Source: Nannocystis sp. RBIL2 (GTDB lineage: Bacteria; Myxococcota_A; Polyangia; Nannocystales; Nannocystaceae). Taken from it: a DNA stretch of 64,000 nucleotides. Shown piece by piece: positions 39,609-48,890 of this stretch; within the stretch, counting starts at the first letter, position 1, and the number at the start of each line of letters is the position of its first letter. The stretch spans positions 5,604,151-5,668,150 of the forward strand of contig NZ_JAPNJW010000002.1 in assembly GCF_026626745.1 (NCBI RefSeq). The letters are read 5' to 3'. The notes beneath the pieces were generated by a model. That model ran no database searches and was not told where the DNA came from. It worked only from the letters and a program-made list of their open reading frames with translations. A program made the translations under genes and the position numbers.

Positions 39609-40538
39609 ATGGTGAACGAGCGAATCACGATCGGCGCGCTCGCGCGTCGGTCGGGCGTGCCGGTCAAGACGCTGCGCTTCTACTCCGACGAGGGGCTCTT
39701 GCCGCCCGTCGGACGGACGCGCAGCGGCTACCGCGTCTACGCCGAGGACGCGGTCGTGCGGCTCGATCTGATCCGCACCCTGCGCGAGGCCGGGCTGGGG
39801 ATCGCCGCGATCAAGGCGATCTTCGCCCGCGACATGACTCTGGCCGAGGCCCTGCGCCTGCGGCTCAGCGCCATCGAGACCCACATCGCCTCGCTGCAGC
39901 ACATCGCCGCGGCCCTGCGCGCCGCGCTTCGCTCCGAGCCTGACCAAGCCGACATCAGGAGGTTGTGTACCGTGACCCGACTTACCACCGAAGAACGCAA
40001 GGCAGTCATCGAGCGCTTCTACGAGCGCGTGTCCGAGGGCGTGCCGATCGACGACACCTGGAAGCGCCAGATGATGCAGGCGAGCGCGCCGACGCTGCCG
40101 GAGGTGCCGACGCCGGAGCAGCTCGACGCCTGGATCGAGCTGGCAGAGATCGTCCAAAACGAGGAATTTATCAAGAAGATGCGCGATGCTGCGGCCGAGA
40201 CCTGGAACTCTGGCCTCGACCTCGCCGCCCATCAGCGCGTCAGCCAGGAGGCCAACGCCGCCGCGCGCGAGCTCATCGATCGCGGCGTCGCCCCGACCGA
40301 CGCGGCCGCTCGCCCCGTCGTCGAGCGCATGGCGGCCGGCCTCGCCGCTGCCATGAGCAAGCCCGACACGCCCGCCTGGCGCGCCACGCTGCACGAGAAG
40401 AGCCAGGGCCATGACCCCCGTGCCAGCCGCTACTGGGAGCTCGTCGCCATCCTCAAGGGCCAGCCGCCCCAGAGCGGGCTCAACGAGGAGTGGCACTGGC
40501 TCAACGCCGCCGTCGCGCACCACCTCGCGCCGACGTGA
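39609..40538 (+). CDS. MerR-family transcriptional regulator
   Basis: 309 residues. N-terminal winged helix: ITIGALARRSGVPVKTLRFY, SDEGLLPPVGRTRSGYRVY, then a dimerisation coiled coil to about residue 118. The C-terminal 190 residues are helical, with no metal-binding Cys cluster, so this is not a metal sensor; they may bind a small molecule, as in TipA-like proteins, but I see no firm match. The operator-like dyad directly upstream suggests autoregulation. The TGA stop begins the palindromic repeat downstream. Confidence 0.9.
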   Translation: MVNERITIGALARRSGVPVKTLRFYSDEGLLPPVGRTRSGYRVYAEDAVVRLDLIRTLREAGLGIAAIKAIFARDMTLAEALRLRLSAIETHIASLQHIAAALRAALRSEPDQADIRRLCTVTRLTTEERKAVIERFYERVSEGVPIDDTWKRQMMQASAPTLPEVPTPEQLDAWIELAEIVQNEEFIKKMRDAAAETWNSGLDLAAHQRVSQEANAAARELIDRGVAPTDAAARPVVERMAAGLAAAMSKPDTPAWRATLHEKSQGHDPRASRYWELVAILKGQPPQSGLNEEWHWLNAAVAHHLAPT

Positions 40539-40540
40539 CC

Positions 40541-40572
40541 GAAAGGACATGCTCGACGGGGCATGTCCTTTC
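40541..40572. repeat. Palindromic repeat with 12-bp arms at a convergent junction
   Basis: GAAAGGACATGC pairs perfectly with GCATGTCCTTTC around an 8-base loop. The strongest stem of the family by arm length, with A-rich and T-rich ends that could aid termination in both directions. Confidence 0.85.
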
Positions 40573-40695
40573 GAACACCTCGACGATGCCGAGCGAGCCG
40601 ACTCCGCAGTCACTCGCGCTCGTCGACGCGCGCTCGCACAGGGCTTCACAGCATGTGCGAGCGCGAGGCCCTCGGAGACTCCCCCTCGCCGCGCC

Positions 40696-41403
40696 TCACT
40701 CCTCGCGCGCCACGGACGACGCGATCAGCACCTGCGCCACCCAGTAGAGCACCATCAGCAGCAGCTCCACGCCGAGCGACCAGGCGACGAAGCGGTTGAC
40801 CGCGATCAGAGTGTCGCTCAGCGCGAACGCGATCGCCCCGGCCAGGCCCGCCCACGCGCGGCCTTCCTCGCCGGGCCGCTCGCCGACCTGGGCCGCGGCG
40901 CGCCACATCATCGCGCAGATCACGATCACGTAGGCCAGCACCGGCCCGCGCAGCTCGCCGAGGTTCGGCGCCAGCCAGCCGTACACGGACCAGCCGAACA
41001 CTGCGATCGGCGCCAGCCGTAGCAAGTGCAGCGCGCGCGTGCGGCCGACGAAGGCCGCCACGTAGGCCACGTGCGCCAGCAGGAACGCCGCCAGGCCGGC
41101 GATGAACAGGTCCAGCGCCTCTGCCAGCAGCACGTCGCCGAGCACCGAGAGCACCAGGCCGAGGCGGAGCCGGCGGGCGTCGGCGCCGCGCAGCGGCCAC
41201 AACCACGCCAGCACGCACAGCACCGGGATCGGCTTGAGCACCAGGCCGGCGAGCTTCCACTCGGCGATCAGCGCGACGAAGAACAGCACCGCGGCGACGA
41301 GCCCGGTGCGCAACAACTGGGTCGACCGGCGAGACACGAGCCCGAGGATCGCCGAGCCCGCGCCCGCGCGCGAGCCCCAAAGTGGCCCTGCTCGAATTCG
41401 CAC
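40696..41403 (-). CDS. YhhN/TMEM86-family membrane protein (lysoplasmalogenase-like)
   Basis: 235 residues from GTG 41403, or 213 from GTG 41337, closer to family length; the extra residues are Arg/Gly-rich and partly repeat-derived. About seven to eight transmembrane helices with family motifs: LKPIPVLCVL, GLVLSVLGDVLL, FLLAHVAYVAAF, AFALSDTLIAVNRF and LYWVAQVLIASS. YhhN proteins hydrolyse the vinyl-ether bond of lysoplasmalogens. Myxobacteria make plasmalogen-type ether lipids, which fits, but substrate here is inferred. Confidence 0.85.
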   Translation of the reverse strand: MRIRAGPLWGSRAGAGSAILGLVSRRSTQLLRTGLVAAVLFFVALIAEWKLAGLVLKPIPVLCVLAWLWPLRGADARRLRLGLVLSVLGDVLLAEALDLFIAGLAAFLLAHVAYVAAFVGRTRALHLLRLAPIAVFGWSVYGWLAPNLGELRGPVLAYVIVICAMMWRAAAQVGERPGEEGRAWAGLAGAIAFALSDTLIAVNRFVAWSLGVELLLMVLYWVAQVLIASSVAREE

Positions 41404-41404
41404 C

Positions 41405-41509
41405 CTGTCCGAAGGGTCAGCTGGTGCATGAGCACTGCCCGGCGCGGCCGGGCACTGTCCGAATGGTCAGCCCGGCCGCACGCGGGCTACGACCTGGCCG
41501 ATCGGACAG
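41405..41509. repeat. Cluster of palindromic repeats between two minus-strand genes
   Basis: Near-identical units CTGTCCGAAGGGTCAGC (41405-41421) and CTGTCCGAATGGTCAGC (41455-41471), plus CCTGGCCGATCGGACAG (41493-41509). Between them is a GC hairpin GCCCGG/CCGGGC near 41437-41453. Located just past the end of the 1013-residue lipoprotein gene. Confidence 0.8.
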
Positions 41510-41510
41510 A

Positions 41511-44500
41511 TTATTTCGGCGCTGGCCCGAGGTGCAGCGAGAACTTCGTGCGCAGCGAGCGGGCGTCGGGGCCCGCGGCCTCCGGCTCCTTGTCGAACGC
41601 CACCTCGCCGCGGACCGCGGTGAGGCGCTGCATCAGCCGCTCGATCGGCGAGCCTGCGATCGGCAGCGGCGGGAACGTCGGGGCGACCGCCGAGCCTTGC
41701 AGCGGGTCGGCCGCGCCTTCGGGGCGGAGCGTGAACTCCGGCGTACCGTGGGCGTTGAGCGGCGCGAAGCCGAAGTACTGCAGGCCGAGCCGCGCCAGCC
41801 CCTCCGTCGACTGCGTCGCCGCCGGGTCGCCGCGGAGCAAGATCTCCGCCGAGCGCAGCGCCGACTTGCTCGCGGTGTTGGCCTGGCCCTGCAGCATCCA
41901 CAGCAGCGCCGTCCACAGCGGCGCGCCGACGGCAGTGCGGGTCTGCACCACGAATTGCGGGTCGGTCGCGGCCCCGACTTTCGGCAGGCGGCCGTCGAGA
42001 AGATCGTCGATCACGCGGGTCACTGTCGGGCGGTCGAGGCCGACCACGATCGCCGCGCCCGTCTGCACGTAGTGGATCCCGAACGCCTCTGCGATCGCCT
42101 TGTCGGGCAGCAGCGGCGCGCCCGGGTTGACGCCGATGCGCACGATCGGCAGGTCGCGGTGGCGGGCCACCGGGTCCCACGCCACCATCCCCGGCGCGAC
42201 CGACTCCACCGTCGTCTTGATCGCCGCCAGAGTCGCCACCAGCATCGTCGGGTTCTTGACCTCGGCGATCGCGTAGCCCGGGAACTTGCCGATCTGCTGC
42301 CACAGCTCGAGGTCCTCGAGCTGGTTGCGCTCGCGCTTCGGCGGCAGCTGGGCCGTGTCGTCCCACTGCGACAGCAGCCCGACCAGGCCCGCGCGGTCGT
42401 CGAGGCCGAGCATCACCCAGTCGCCGAGCCAGCCGAGCCCGACGTCGCCCTTGCCGGTGAGCGTGCGCATCAGCTGGTCCATGTCGCGGCGCAGCTGGCT
42501 GTCCTGGCCCACCGCCCACACCGCCTGTAGCCCGCGGTCGCTCGCGGTCACGGTCACCCGCGACTTGCCGACCACGCTCTCGATCTGGCTGTAGTCGGTC
42601 GCCGAGATCAGCGGCAGCACGCGCACGTCGACATCGGCGACCGCTCCCTCGGCCTCGTCGCGCACGTCGAGGCGGATCGCCACCGGGTCGATGAACTGTT
42701 GCCAGTAGTTCTGGTAGCCGAGGGCGAAGTTGTCGTACGCGTTCCGCTCCGCCTCGCTGACCTTCTCGAGCGCCGGCAGGTCGACGATCGGCGTCAGCGC
42801 CTCGGGCGAGCCCCAGCTCGAGCGCGCCGCCTGGCCCGGCGTGAATCCGATCGCCTCGCCGCCGACGTGCTTGAGCTCGTCGGCCGCGAGCAGCCCGGCC
42901 GCGGTCAATTCCTTTGTGTCCTTCGGGGCATGTCCGAACAGCCAGCCGTGGAGCAGCGCCGCGTAGCCGGGCACCAGCAGCTCGGCGAGCGCCTCCTGGC
43001 GGCGGGCGGCGAGGATCTTCTGCTGCGGGCCGACGACCGCGGCGATGAACTTGTCGCTGAGGAACGCCAGCGCCTGGTGCGTGCCGGGGTCGCGGGCCAG
43101 CATGTACTTCAGGTCAGGTTCATCCGCCAGCCGGGGCGCCTGGCCCTGGGCGGCCGCGAGCACGCGGGCGAGCGCGCCGGGGCTGTTGGACACGAACGCG
43201 AGGTCGCCGACGCGGGCGCGGTGCTGGCGGACCTGGCCGTTCGGGTCGGCCGCGCGCTGGACGTCGACCCCGGCCAGCTTCACCGTCGTCTCCTCGATCC
43301 CCGCCACCTCGGCGCGGTAGCCGTCGAGCTGGCGGGTCAGCTCCGCGCCATACACCTCCGGCTGCTTGAGCGCGAAGATCAGGGTCACGTCGGTGCCCTC
43401 GCGCAGGTACGGGTCGCTGCCGACGATCGCCACCTCGCCGACCACCGTGTGGCCGAACAGCTTCGCCAGGTCGCTGCGGCGCAGACCGAGCTGGCGCTGG
43501 TATCGCGCCGTCAGGCTGCGGTCCTCCGGGTTTTGTTGCAAGATCTGCACGACCGGCGTGATCCACGTGTCTGCCTCGTCGAGCAGGCGCAGCAGCAGGC
43601 GCACGTCGTCGACGCGGGCGTACCAGAACTCCGCCGGCGTCGCCGCGGCCAGCGGCTCGGCCGTGCCGCCGTTCGGGTTCGGCAGCGCCGCCTGCATCGC
43701 CGCGAACGGGTGGGCTGCCAGCGGCGGCGGCTTGAGGTCGGCCAGCGCGACCGTGCGCGGACCTGTATCTCGGGACAGGCGCAGCCCGCGGTCGTGCTGC
43801 AGCGCCTCCTGCATCGACATCACCCCGGTGGTGGTGTCCATCAGCTGCGACAGGTCGGTGCGGGCCGGCCGGTCGCGCAGCAGGTCGGAGCCGGCGATCG
43901 CCTTGGCCCCCGGCTGTTTCTTGAGCCAGGTGGCGATCCGCCCGGCCGCGAACTGCTTCCACGGGTGCGGCTCGGTCCACGTGTCGCCGAGCACGTGCGC
44001 CAGCGCCTCGGCCCAGCGCGCGACCAGCCCGGCGTCGTCGGCCTGCTTCGCCGGACCGGCGCCGCCGAACGGCACCCGGACCCACTCGTTGCGCCCGTCT
44101 TGCCAGCGGCGGGCCAGCAGCGCCCCGCGCAGGGCCTCGGGCGCGGCCGCCGACTTAGGCCGGCGGACCAGCACCACCGCCTCGGTCGCACCTGTCCCGT
44201 TGGCCAGCACGCCGACGTGACCCGGGCCGGCGCCGTCGAGCTCGACGTGCAGGCGGTCCCAGTCGAGCGAGAGGTCGTCGCCGGTGACGGGCAGCCGGAC
44301 CTCGACGTACTCGACCTCGCCCTCGACCCGGTAAGCCGCGATCGCCCCCTTGAGCTCGGCGTGCTCGGCCGGCGCGAGGGTGCCGGTGCGCAGCGCCGGC
44401 AGCGGCTCGGGCGGTTCCTCGGCGCGGGCGGCCGGCGGCGCTTCGACCTGCTCGTTCGGACCTGTCTTTTCGGACTTCTCAGTCCCGCAGCCGGCGAGCG

Positions 44501-44552
44501 CCAGCGGGGCAGCGAGGAGCGGGGCGAACCAGCGGGGGGCGAGGCGACGCAT
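41511..44552 (-). CDS. Large lipoprotein of unknown function
   Basis: 1013 residues from ATG 44552; a GTG three codons earlier is possible. Lipobox LAG-C at about residue 22, then a Glu/Pro-rich linker. The body is a mix of alpha/beta segments without a domain I recognise; it contains DVTLIFALKQPEVYGAEL, FVSNSPGALARVLAAA, and a C-terminal half with IGVNPGAPLLPDKAIAEAF. The GAL-type VxNS..AL segments resemble proteins of the DUF3352 kind, tentatively. At least three palindromic repeats are translated in loops. Likely a periplasmic or outer-membrane-anchored structural protein. Confidence 0.75.
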   Translation of the reverse strand: MRRLAPRWFAPLLAAPLALAGCGTEKSEKTGPNEQVEAPPAARAEEPPEPLPALRTGTLAPAEHAELKGAIAAYRVEGEVEYVEVRLPVTGDDLSLDWDRLHVELDGAGPGHVGVLANGTGATEAVVLVRRPKSAAAPEALRGALLARRWQDGRNEWVRVPFGGAGPAKQADDAGLVARWAEALAHVLGDTWTEPHPWKQFAAGRIATWLKKQPGAKAIAGSDLLRDRPARTDLSQLMDTTTGVMSMQEALQHDRGLRLSRDTGPRTVALADLKPPPLAAHPFAAMQAALPNPNGGTAEPLAAATPAEFWYARVDDVRLLLRLLDEADTWITPVVQILQQNPEDRSLTARYQRQLGLRRSDLAKLFGHTVVGEVAIVGSDPYLREGTDVTLIFALKQPEVYGAELTRQLDGYRAEVAGIEETTVKLAGVDVQRAADPNGQVRQHRARVGDLAFVSNSPGALARVLAAAQGQAPRLADEPDLKYMLARDPGTHQALAFLSDKFIAAVVGPQQKILAARRQEALAELLVPGYAALLHGWLFGHAPKDTKELTAAGLLAADELKHVGGEAIGFTPGQAARSSWGSPEALTPIVDLPALEKVSEAERNAYDNFALGYQNYWQQFIDPVAIRLDVRDEAEGAVADVDVRVLPLISATDYSQIESVVGKSRVTVTASDRGLQAVWAVGQDSQLRRDMDQLMRTLTGKGDVGLGWLGDWVMLGLDDRAGLVGLLSQWDDTAQLPPKRERNQLEDLELWQQIGKFPGYAIAEVKNPTMLVATLAAIKTTVESVAPGMVAWDPVARHRDLPIVRIGVNPGAPLLPDKAIAEAFGIHYVQTGAAIVVGLDRPTVTRVIDDLLDGRLPKVGAATDPQFVVQTRTAVGAPLWTALLWMLQGQANTASKSALRSAEILLRGDPAATQSTEGLARLGLQYFGFAPLNAHGTPEFTLRPEGAADPLQGSAVAPTFPPLPIAGSPIERLMQRLTAVRGEVAFDKEPEAAGPDARSLRTKFSLHLGPAPK
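42916..42935. repeat. Palindromic repeat inside the large lipoprotein gene
   Basis: GTGTCCTTCGGGGCATGTCC; encodes GHAPKDT. Confidence 0.55.
43762..43779. repeat. Palindromic repeat inside the large lipoprotein gene (second)
   Basis: CCTGTATCTCGGGACAGG; encodes LSRDTG. Two weaker half-sites, near 44190 and 44458, encode NGTGA and EKTGP. Confidence 0.55.
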
Positions 44553-44587
44553 TCGCCGCACTGTACCAGGACGCCCGCCGCGTCACC

Positions 44588-45157
44588 TCACCAGGACAAC
44601 CGGTAGAGGCACTTGGCGCCGCCCCTGGCCCGGCACTCGCTGGACTCGTGCGCGACCTGTACGTCGGGCTCGAAGCGGCCGGCGAAGCCGTGCACGAGGC
44701 CCATGTCGAAGCGGCAGGGGTAAGGGTTGTCGCAGAGCATCAACACTTCGCGCTCGCCGACGCGCTCGTAGGTGTAGTGGCCGATGCCCTCGGTCATGTC
44801 GCCGGTGGCGAGATCGAACATGACGACGCCGTCGCGGCTGTGATTGAGGTGATAGATCGTGTCGAGCTTGGACAGCACCGTGTGGGCGCCGTCGATGCCC
44901 GGCGGGAAGGCGACCAGCGCCGGGATCTGGCGCCCGAACCGCTCGAGCCCGCGGGCGCCGAGCAACAAGTCGACCTTCTGGTAGGCGCGCAAGATCAGCC
45001 GCTGCGGGTACCACGCGTGCGGCTCGAACCGCTCGACGCCGAGCGCGTCGAGCATCGCCTTCTGCAGCACCGAGAACTGCTTGAGGACGTCGATGAACAC
45101 GCTGGTGGTCTGCCCGTACACCGAGATGTTCGGGGCCATCGGCACGTACTGCGTCAC
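44588..45157 (-). CDS. V4R/heme-NO-binding-like sensory domain protein
   Basis: 189 residues from GTG 45157, which overlaps the STAS gene's stop (GTGA) with GGAGG 7 bp upstream. A single domain: helical N-terminus, then a mixed part ending in VAHESSECRARGGAKCLYRL, with the Cys..Cys-aromatic C-terminus typical of V4R (4-vinyl-reductase) small-molecule-binding domains and related sensors. Coupling to a STAS protein suggests it feeds a signal to partner switching. Ligand unknown. Confidence 0.65.
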   Translation of the reverse strand: MTQYVPMAPNISVYGQTTSVFIDVLKQFSVLQKAMLDALGVERFEPHAWYPQRLILRAYQKVDLLLGARGLERFGRQIPALVAFPPGIDGAHTVLSKLDTIYHLNHSRDGVVMFDLATGDMTEGIGHYTYERVGEREVLMLCDNPYPCRFDMGLVHGFAGRFEPDVQVAHESSECRARGGAKCLYRLSW

Positions 45158-45852
45158 TGCGACCTCCGAGCCGCGACGCGGCCCAGGTGGGCGAAGCAGG
45201 CCTTGAGGCCGTCCTTGAGCGTGGCGAGCGTCGGCGTGCCGCCGAGGTCGACGCCGAGCTCGGTCATCGCCGCGGCGATCCGCGGGTTCAGCCCGGTGAT
45301 GACGCAGAAGGTGCCGATCAGCCGGGTGGTCGCGACCAGGCGCAGGAAGTGCCCCGCAGTCGCGGTGTCGACCAGCTCGACGCCGGTGAGGTCGATGATG
45401 ACGCAGCGCGCCCGCGCCTGCGTGACCCGCTCGAGCAGGTCGGCGATCATCTCGTCGGCGCGGCGCGCGTCGACCATGCCGACGATCGGCAGCGCCAGCA
45501 CGTCGTCCCACAGCTCGACCACCGGCGTCGACATCGTCCGGATCGCCGCGCGCTGCTCCTCGATGGTCGTCAGCTTGTCCTGAAGCTCGCGCCGCGACGC
45601 CTCGAGCTCGCAGATCGTGCCCCGGTGCTCGCGCACGGTGACGTCGAGCTGCAGCGCGAACAGGTTGATCGTCTCCTCGAGCGCGCCGAAGCGGTCCTGA
45701 TGCGCGAGCGGCAGGAGGTCGGCCGCGGGGTCGAACTCGTCGAGGGAGATCGAGGCGAGCAGGTCGTGGATCCGCTCGATCCGCGGGATCACGACCGAGA
45801 CCGCCTCGGGCTCGGAGTCATGGGAGTCGTCGCTGATACGTCCTCCTGGCAT
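45154..45852 (-). CDS. RsbR-like STAS-domain protein
   Basis: 232 residues from ATG 45852; a GTG 51 bp upstream is possible. N-terminal helical region and a coiled coil (EASRRELQDKLTTIEEQ), then a STAS domain (about 115-225): STPVVELWDDVLALPIVGMV, VIIDLTGVELVDTATAGHFL, IGTFCVITGLNPRIAAAM. This is the RsbR/RsbS layout of stressosome and partner-switch regulators; the Thr in VDTATA is at the usual phosphorylation site. No RsbT/RsbW kinase is adjacent. Confidence 0.87.
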   Translation of the reverse strand: MPGGRISDDSHDSEPEAVSVVIPRIERIHDLLASISLDEFDPAADLLPLAHQDRFGALEETINLFALQLDVTVREHRGTICELEASRRELQDKLTTIEEQRAAIRTMSTPVVELWDDVLALPIVGMVDARRADEMIADLLERVTQARARCVIIDLTGVELVDTATAGHFLRLVATTRLIGTFCVITGLNPRIAAAMTELGVDLGGTPTLATLKDGLKACFAHLGRVAARRSQ

Positions 45853-45970
45853 CGCTGCCGGGCGCCGGAGGATAACCGAACCGTCGTTCCCCAGGACAGG
45901 CACGCGAATGCAGCGATCCGGCGGGCGCCCCGCCGGACGCTCGCGAACGAGACCGCGCAGCGGCGCCTAC

Positions 45971-47053
45971 TCACTCTCGCGGGGCGCCGCCGAATGGGTG
46001 AAGTTCAGCGAGCACAGCGGCCTGTTCGGCCAGCAGCCGGTCCTTGGCTTCGGACGGCATGAAGCTGTGCTCGACGCTGTTGCGCGCGAGCGCGGCGATC
46101 TGAGCCGCGTCCCAGCCGAACGCGGCGGCGCAGCGGCGGTACTCCTCGCCGAGCGAGGTCGCGAACATCGGCGGGTCGTCGCTGGCGAGCGAGACGTGCA
46201 GGCCCGCAGCCAGCAGCTGCGGAAGTGGGTGCTCGGCCAGACCTGGATAAAGGCCGATGCCCAGGTTGCTGGTCGGGCACACCTCGAGCGGCACCCGGTG
46301 CTCGCGCAGGTACTCGACCAGCGCCGGGTCGGCGAGGCACTGCACGCCGTGACCGATCCGGTCGGCGCCCAGCTCACGCAGCGCGCTCCACACGCTCGAC
46401 GGCCCGTCCATCTCGCCCGCGTGGGGCAGCGAGCGCAGGCCCTCGGCGCGGGCCCTGGCGAACAGCGGGGCGTACGGCGCGGTCGGCCACTGCGGCGACT
46501 CCGGGCCGGCGAAGCCGAGGCCGATCACGCCGACCTCGCGGCCCTCGAGCGCCAGCGCCAGAGTCGGCGCGCCCTCGGCGAAGCGGTGGCGGACGATGTC
46601 GAACACCCACGCCAGCTCGACGCCGTGCTCGGCCCGGGCGCGCGCGCGGCCCTCGGCGAGGCCGGCCAGCAGCGTGTCGCCGGCGACGCCGCGGTTGACG
46701 TGGGTCATCGGCGTGAACGTGACCTCGGCGTGGCGCACGTTGTCGGCCGCGAGCTTGCGCGCGAGGTCGACGACGATCGCCGCGAAGTCCTCCTTGTCGC
46801 TGAGGCAGGCCGAGATGGCGAGGTACATGCGCACGAACTCGCCGAAGTCCTTGAACACGTAGCTGCGGCGCAGGCCCTCCACGCCGCCCTCGTCGCCGGG
46901 CAACGGCTTGCCGTGCTTGCGCGCGAGCGCGAGCGCCAGCTCCGGCTCGACCGAGCCCTCGAGGTGCAGGTGCAATTCGGCCTTCGGCAGGCGCTCGATG
47001 AGCCGGCGGCGCAGTGGGTCGAGGCCCTGGGCCGGCGAGGACGCGGCGGACAT
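45971..47053 (-). CDS. add: Adenosine/adenine deaminase
   Basis: 360 residues. Metal and catalytic motifs in order: PKAELHLHLEGS (HxH), RSLPHAGEMDGP (His and Glu), RIGHGVQ (His), VSLASDDPPMF (Asp pair). Zinc hydrolase converting adenosine to inosine in purine salvage; the DDPPMF ending also occurs in adenine deaminases of this family, so the base/nucleoside preference is open. Starts 61 bp from a divergent lipoprotein gene. Confidence 0.92.
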   Translation of the reverse strand: MSAASSPAQGLDPLRRRLIERLPKAELHLHLEGSVEPELALALARKHGKPLPGDEGGVEGLRRSYVFKDFGEFVRMYLAISACLSDKEDFAAIVVDLARKLAADNVRHAEVTFTPMTHVNRGVAGDTLLAGLAEGRARARAEHGVELAWVFDIVRHRFAEGAPTLALALEGREVGVIGLGFAGPESPQWPTAPYAPLFARARAEGLRSLPHAGEMDGPSSVWSALRELGADRIGHGVQCLADPALVEYLREHRVPLEVCPTSNLGIGLYPGLAEHPLPQLLAAGLHVSLASDDPPMFATSLGEEYRRCAAAFGWDAAQIAALARNSVEHSFMPSEAKDRLLAEQAAVLAELHPFGGAPRE

Positions 47054-47114
47054 GGGCGAACGCTAGCACGCGCTCGACAGCCCCCGCGACATCGCCTATT
47101 GCTCGGAGCAGACG

Positions 47115-48767
47115 ATGCCGCGCGCCCGCCCCTGGCTGTCCGTGTCCCTGATCGCCGCGCTGACGGCCTGCGGCGACGGCAGCGCCGCCGCGACCGACAG
47201 CGCCGCCTCGACCGGCAGCAGCGGCGGGATCGACCTCACTGCCGCGACCACCGGCGACGGCCCCGCGCCGACCACCGGCGTGCCCACCACGGGCGGCGAG
47301 ACCGACACCGGCGGCCCGCCGGCGCCGACCTTCTGCGCCCAGATCGACGTCTCGCTGGTGCTGCACCCGAGCGCCAAGATCTACGGCCCGAGCCAACAGG
47401 ACGCGCTCGTCGAGCACTTCGAGAATCTGGTCGAAGAGACAGGCGCCACGGTCCGGATCTTGCCGAACGTCGGCACCGAGTTCATGGCGACCACCGACTG
47501 CCTGGCGGCCGCGGGCAACGCCGCCGACGACCCGATCCTCGTGTTCGGCGCCGCCGGCGAGGTCGCGCCCGGGGCCGTGGACGCGCTGCGCTGCACGCTC
47601 GATCGCTTCGACGTCTACGTCAGCGACTTCGACGTCGGCAACTTCATGTTCTCCGGCCTGATGTTCCCGGTGCTCGAGCGCGCCGACTGGCCGGCGCCCG
47701 GGGCCACGGGCCTGGCGATGCTGGTGGCCGCCACCGACGACAAGCAGGCCAACATGTACGCCCAGCCGGGCCAGGCCTCGGAGGCCTACTTGCGGCTGGT
47801 CGGCGACGGCGACCGCCGGCGCGTGTCGGCGTTCACCTACGGCGACGGCGCGCCCGAGCTGAACATGTTCTCGCTGGCGGTCAGCGACAAGAGCCGGCAC
47901 TACGAGAAGTCGGAGACCTCGTACGTGGCGGCGCTGGCCGACTTCGCCCCGCTGGCGGTCAAGACCTGCGAGGACTTCGACTACGAGGAGCCCGACCCGG
48001 AGATGCCGCCGACGGGCTGCAAGCGCATCGACCTGCTGTTCGCCATCGACGGCTCGGGCAGCATGGACGAGGAGCAGGACGCGCTGCGCGGCGCGAACGG
48101 CATGCCGCCGGTGCTGGCCGAGTTCACCGACGCGCTGCTGGAGGAGCTCACCTATGTCGAGGACTTCCACGTCGGCGTCGTCTCGAGCGAGCAGGGCTTC
48201 ACGGCCATGCACACCCACCGCGACTTCCCGACCATGCCCGAGAGCCCCGAGACCGCGTGCGGCCTGCCCGAGGGGCAGCGCTGGCTGGTCGGCCCCTCGG
48301 ACAGCTTCGCCGACGAGTTCGCCTGCGTCGCCGCCACCCGCAGCGGCACCGAGGAGATGACCTACTACAACCTCGCCGAGGCGCTGCACGACCCGGCCAA
48401 CGCCGGCTTCTTGCGCGACGACTCGCTGCTGTTCATCGTCATCCTCACCGACGAGGACACCTACGACTTCGTGCTCGACACCTCGGTCGCCATCCGCCAG
48501 CGGATCGTCGACGCAGTGGGCGGCGACCTCGACCGCCTGGTGGTGCTCGCCATCGCCGGCGGCCAGGGCGTGTTCGAGATGCCCGAGACCGTGTGCCAGG
48601 GCGTCTACGGCGACGCCGCCCCGGGCCGCCGCATCATCACGATCACCCGCGGCTTCCGCGAGCGCGGCCTGTTCCAGAACATCTGCAAGGGCGACCTCGC
48701 GGCCACCTTCAGCGGCGTGCTCGACGACGTCGTCTCGGCCTGCGCCCAGTTCAACCCCGAGCCCTGA
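47115..48767 (+). CDS. VWA-domain lipoprotein (large)
   Basis: 550 residues. Lipobox LTA-C, short Thr/Gly linker (about 22-70). N-terminal half (75-290) is alpha/beta and unrecognised; it may be a second, degenerate VWA-like fold (IDVSLVLHPSAKIYG, VRILPNVGTEFM). C-terminal VWA (about 300-540): MIDAS LLFAIDGSGSMDEEQ, FHVGVVSSEQGF, IVILTDEDTYDF. Convergent with the next VWA lipoprotein. Probably surface-exposed. Confidence 0.83.
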   Translation: MPRARPWLSVSLIAALTACGDGSAAATDSAASTGSSGGIDLTAATTGDGPAPTTGVPTTGGETDTGGPPAPTFCAQIDVSLVLHPSAKIYGPSQQDALVEHFENLVEETGATVRILPNVGTEFMATTDCLAAAGNAADDPILVFGAAGEVAPGAVDALRCTLDRFDVYVSDFDVGNFMFSGLMFPVLERADWPAPGATGLAMLVAATDDKQANMYAQPGQASEAYLRLVGDGDRRRVSAFTYGDGAPELNMFSLAVSDKSRHYEKSETSYVAALADFAPLAVKTCEDFDYEEPDPEMPPTGCKRIDLLFAIDGSGSMDEEQDALRGANGMPPVLAEFTDALLEELTYVEDFHVGVVSSEQGFTAMHTHRDFPTMPESPETACGLPEGQRWLVGPSDSFADEFACVAATRSGTEEMTYYNLAEALHDPANAGFLRDDSLLFIVILTDEDTYDFVLDTSVAIRQRIVDAVGGDLDRLVVLAIAGGQGVFEMPETVCQGVYGDAAPGRRIITITRGFRERGLFQNICKGDLAATFSGVLDDVVSACAQFNPEP

Positions 48768-48797
48768 GCGCGCGCGCGCGCCGACCCAAACGAGAAA

Positions 48798-48873
48798 CCG
48801 CAGGACCGCCGATTCGGCGACCCCGCGGTCGTGAATTGAGACCCGGGCGACGCGGCCGGAGCTTCACGCTCCG
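48798..48873. terminator. Two hairpins between converging VWA genes
   Basis: Stem 1 centred on CGCCGATTCGGCG (48807-48819), extended by CCGC/GCGG flanks to 48798-48828. Stem 2 CGGAGC, TTCAC, GCTCCG (48857-48873). No T-tract. This is the only convergent junction in the window without the palindromic repeat family. Confidence 0.5.
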
Positions 48874-48890
48874 TCACGCCGCGCGGCGCG

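Noticed and set aside
40696..41403. Signal peptide at the YhhN N-terminus
   Set aside because: The first 22 residues are Arg/Gly-rich and not hydrophobic; more likely an over-extended start.
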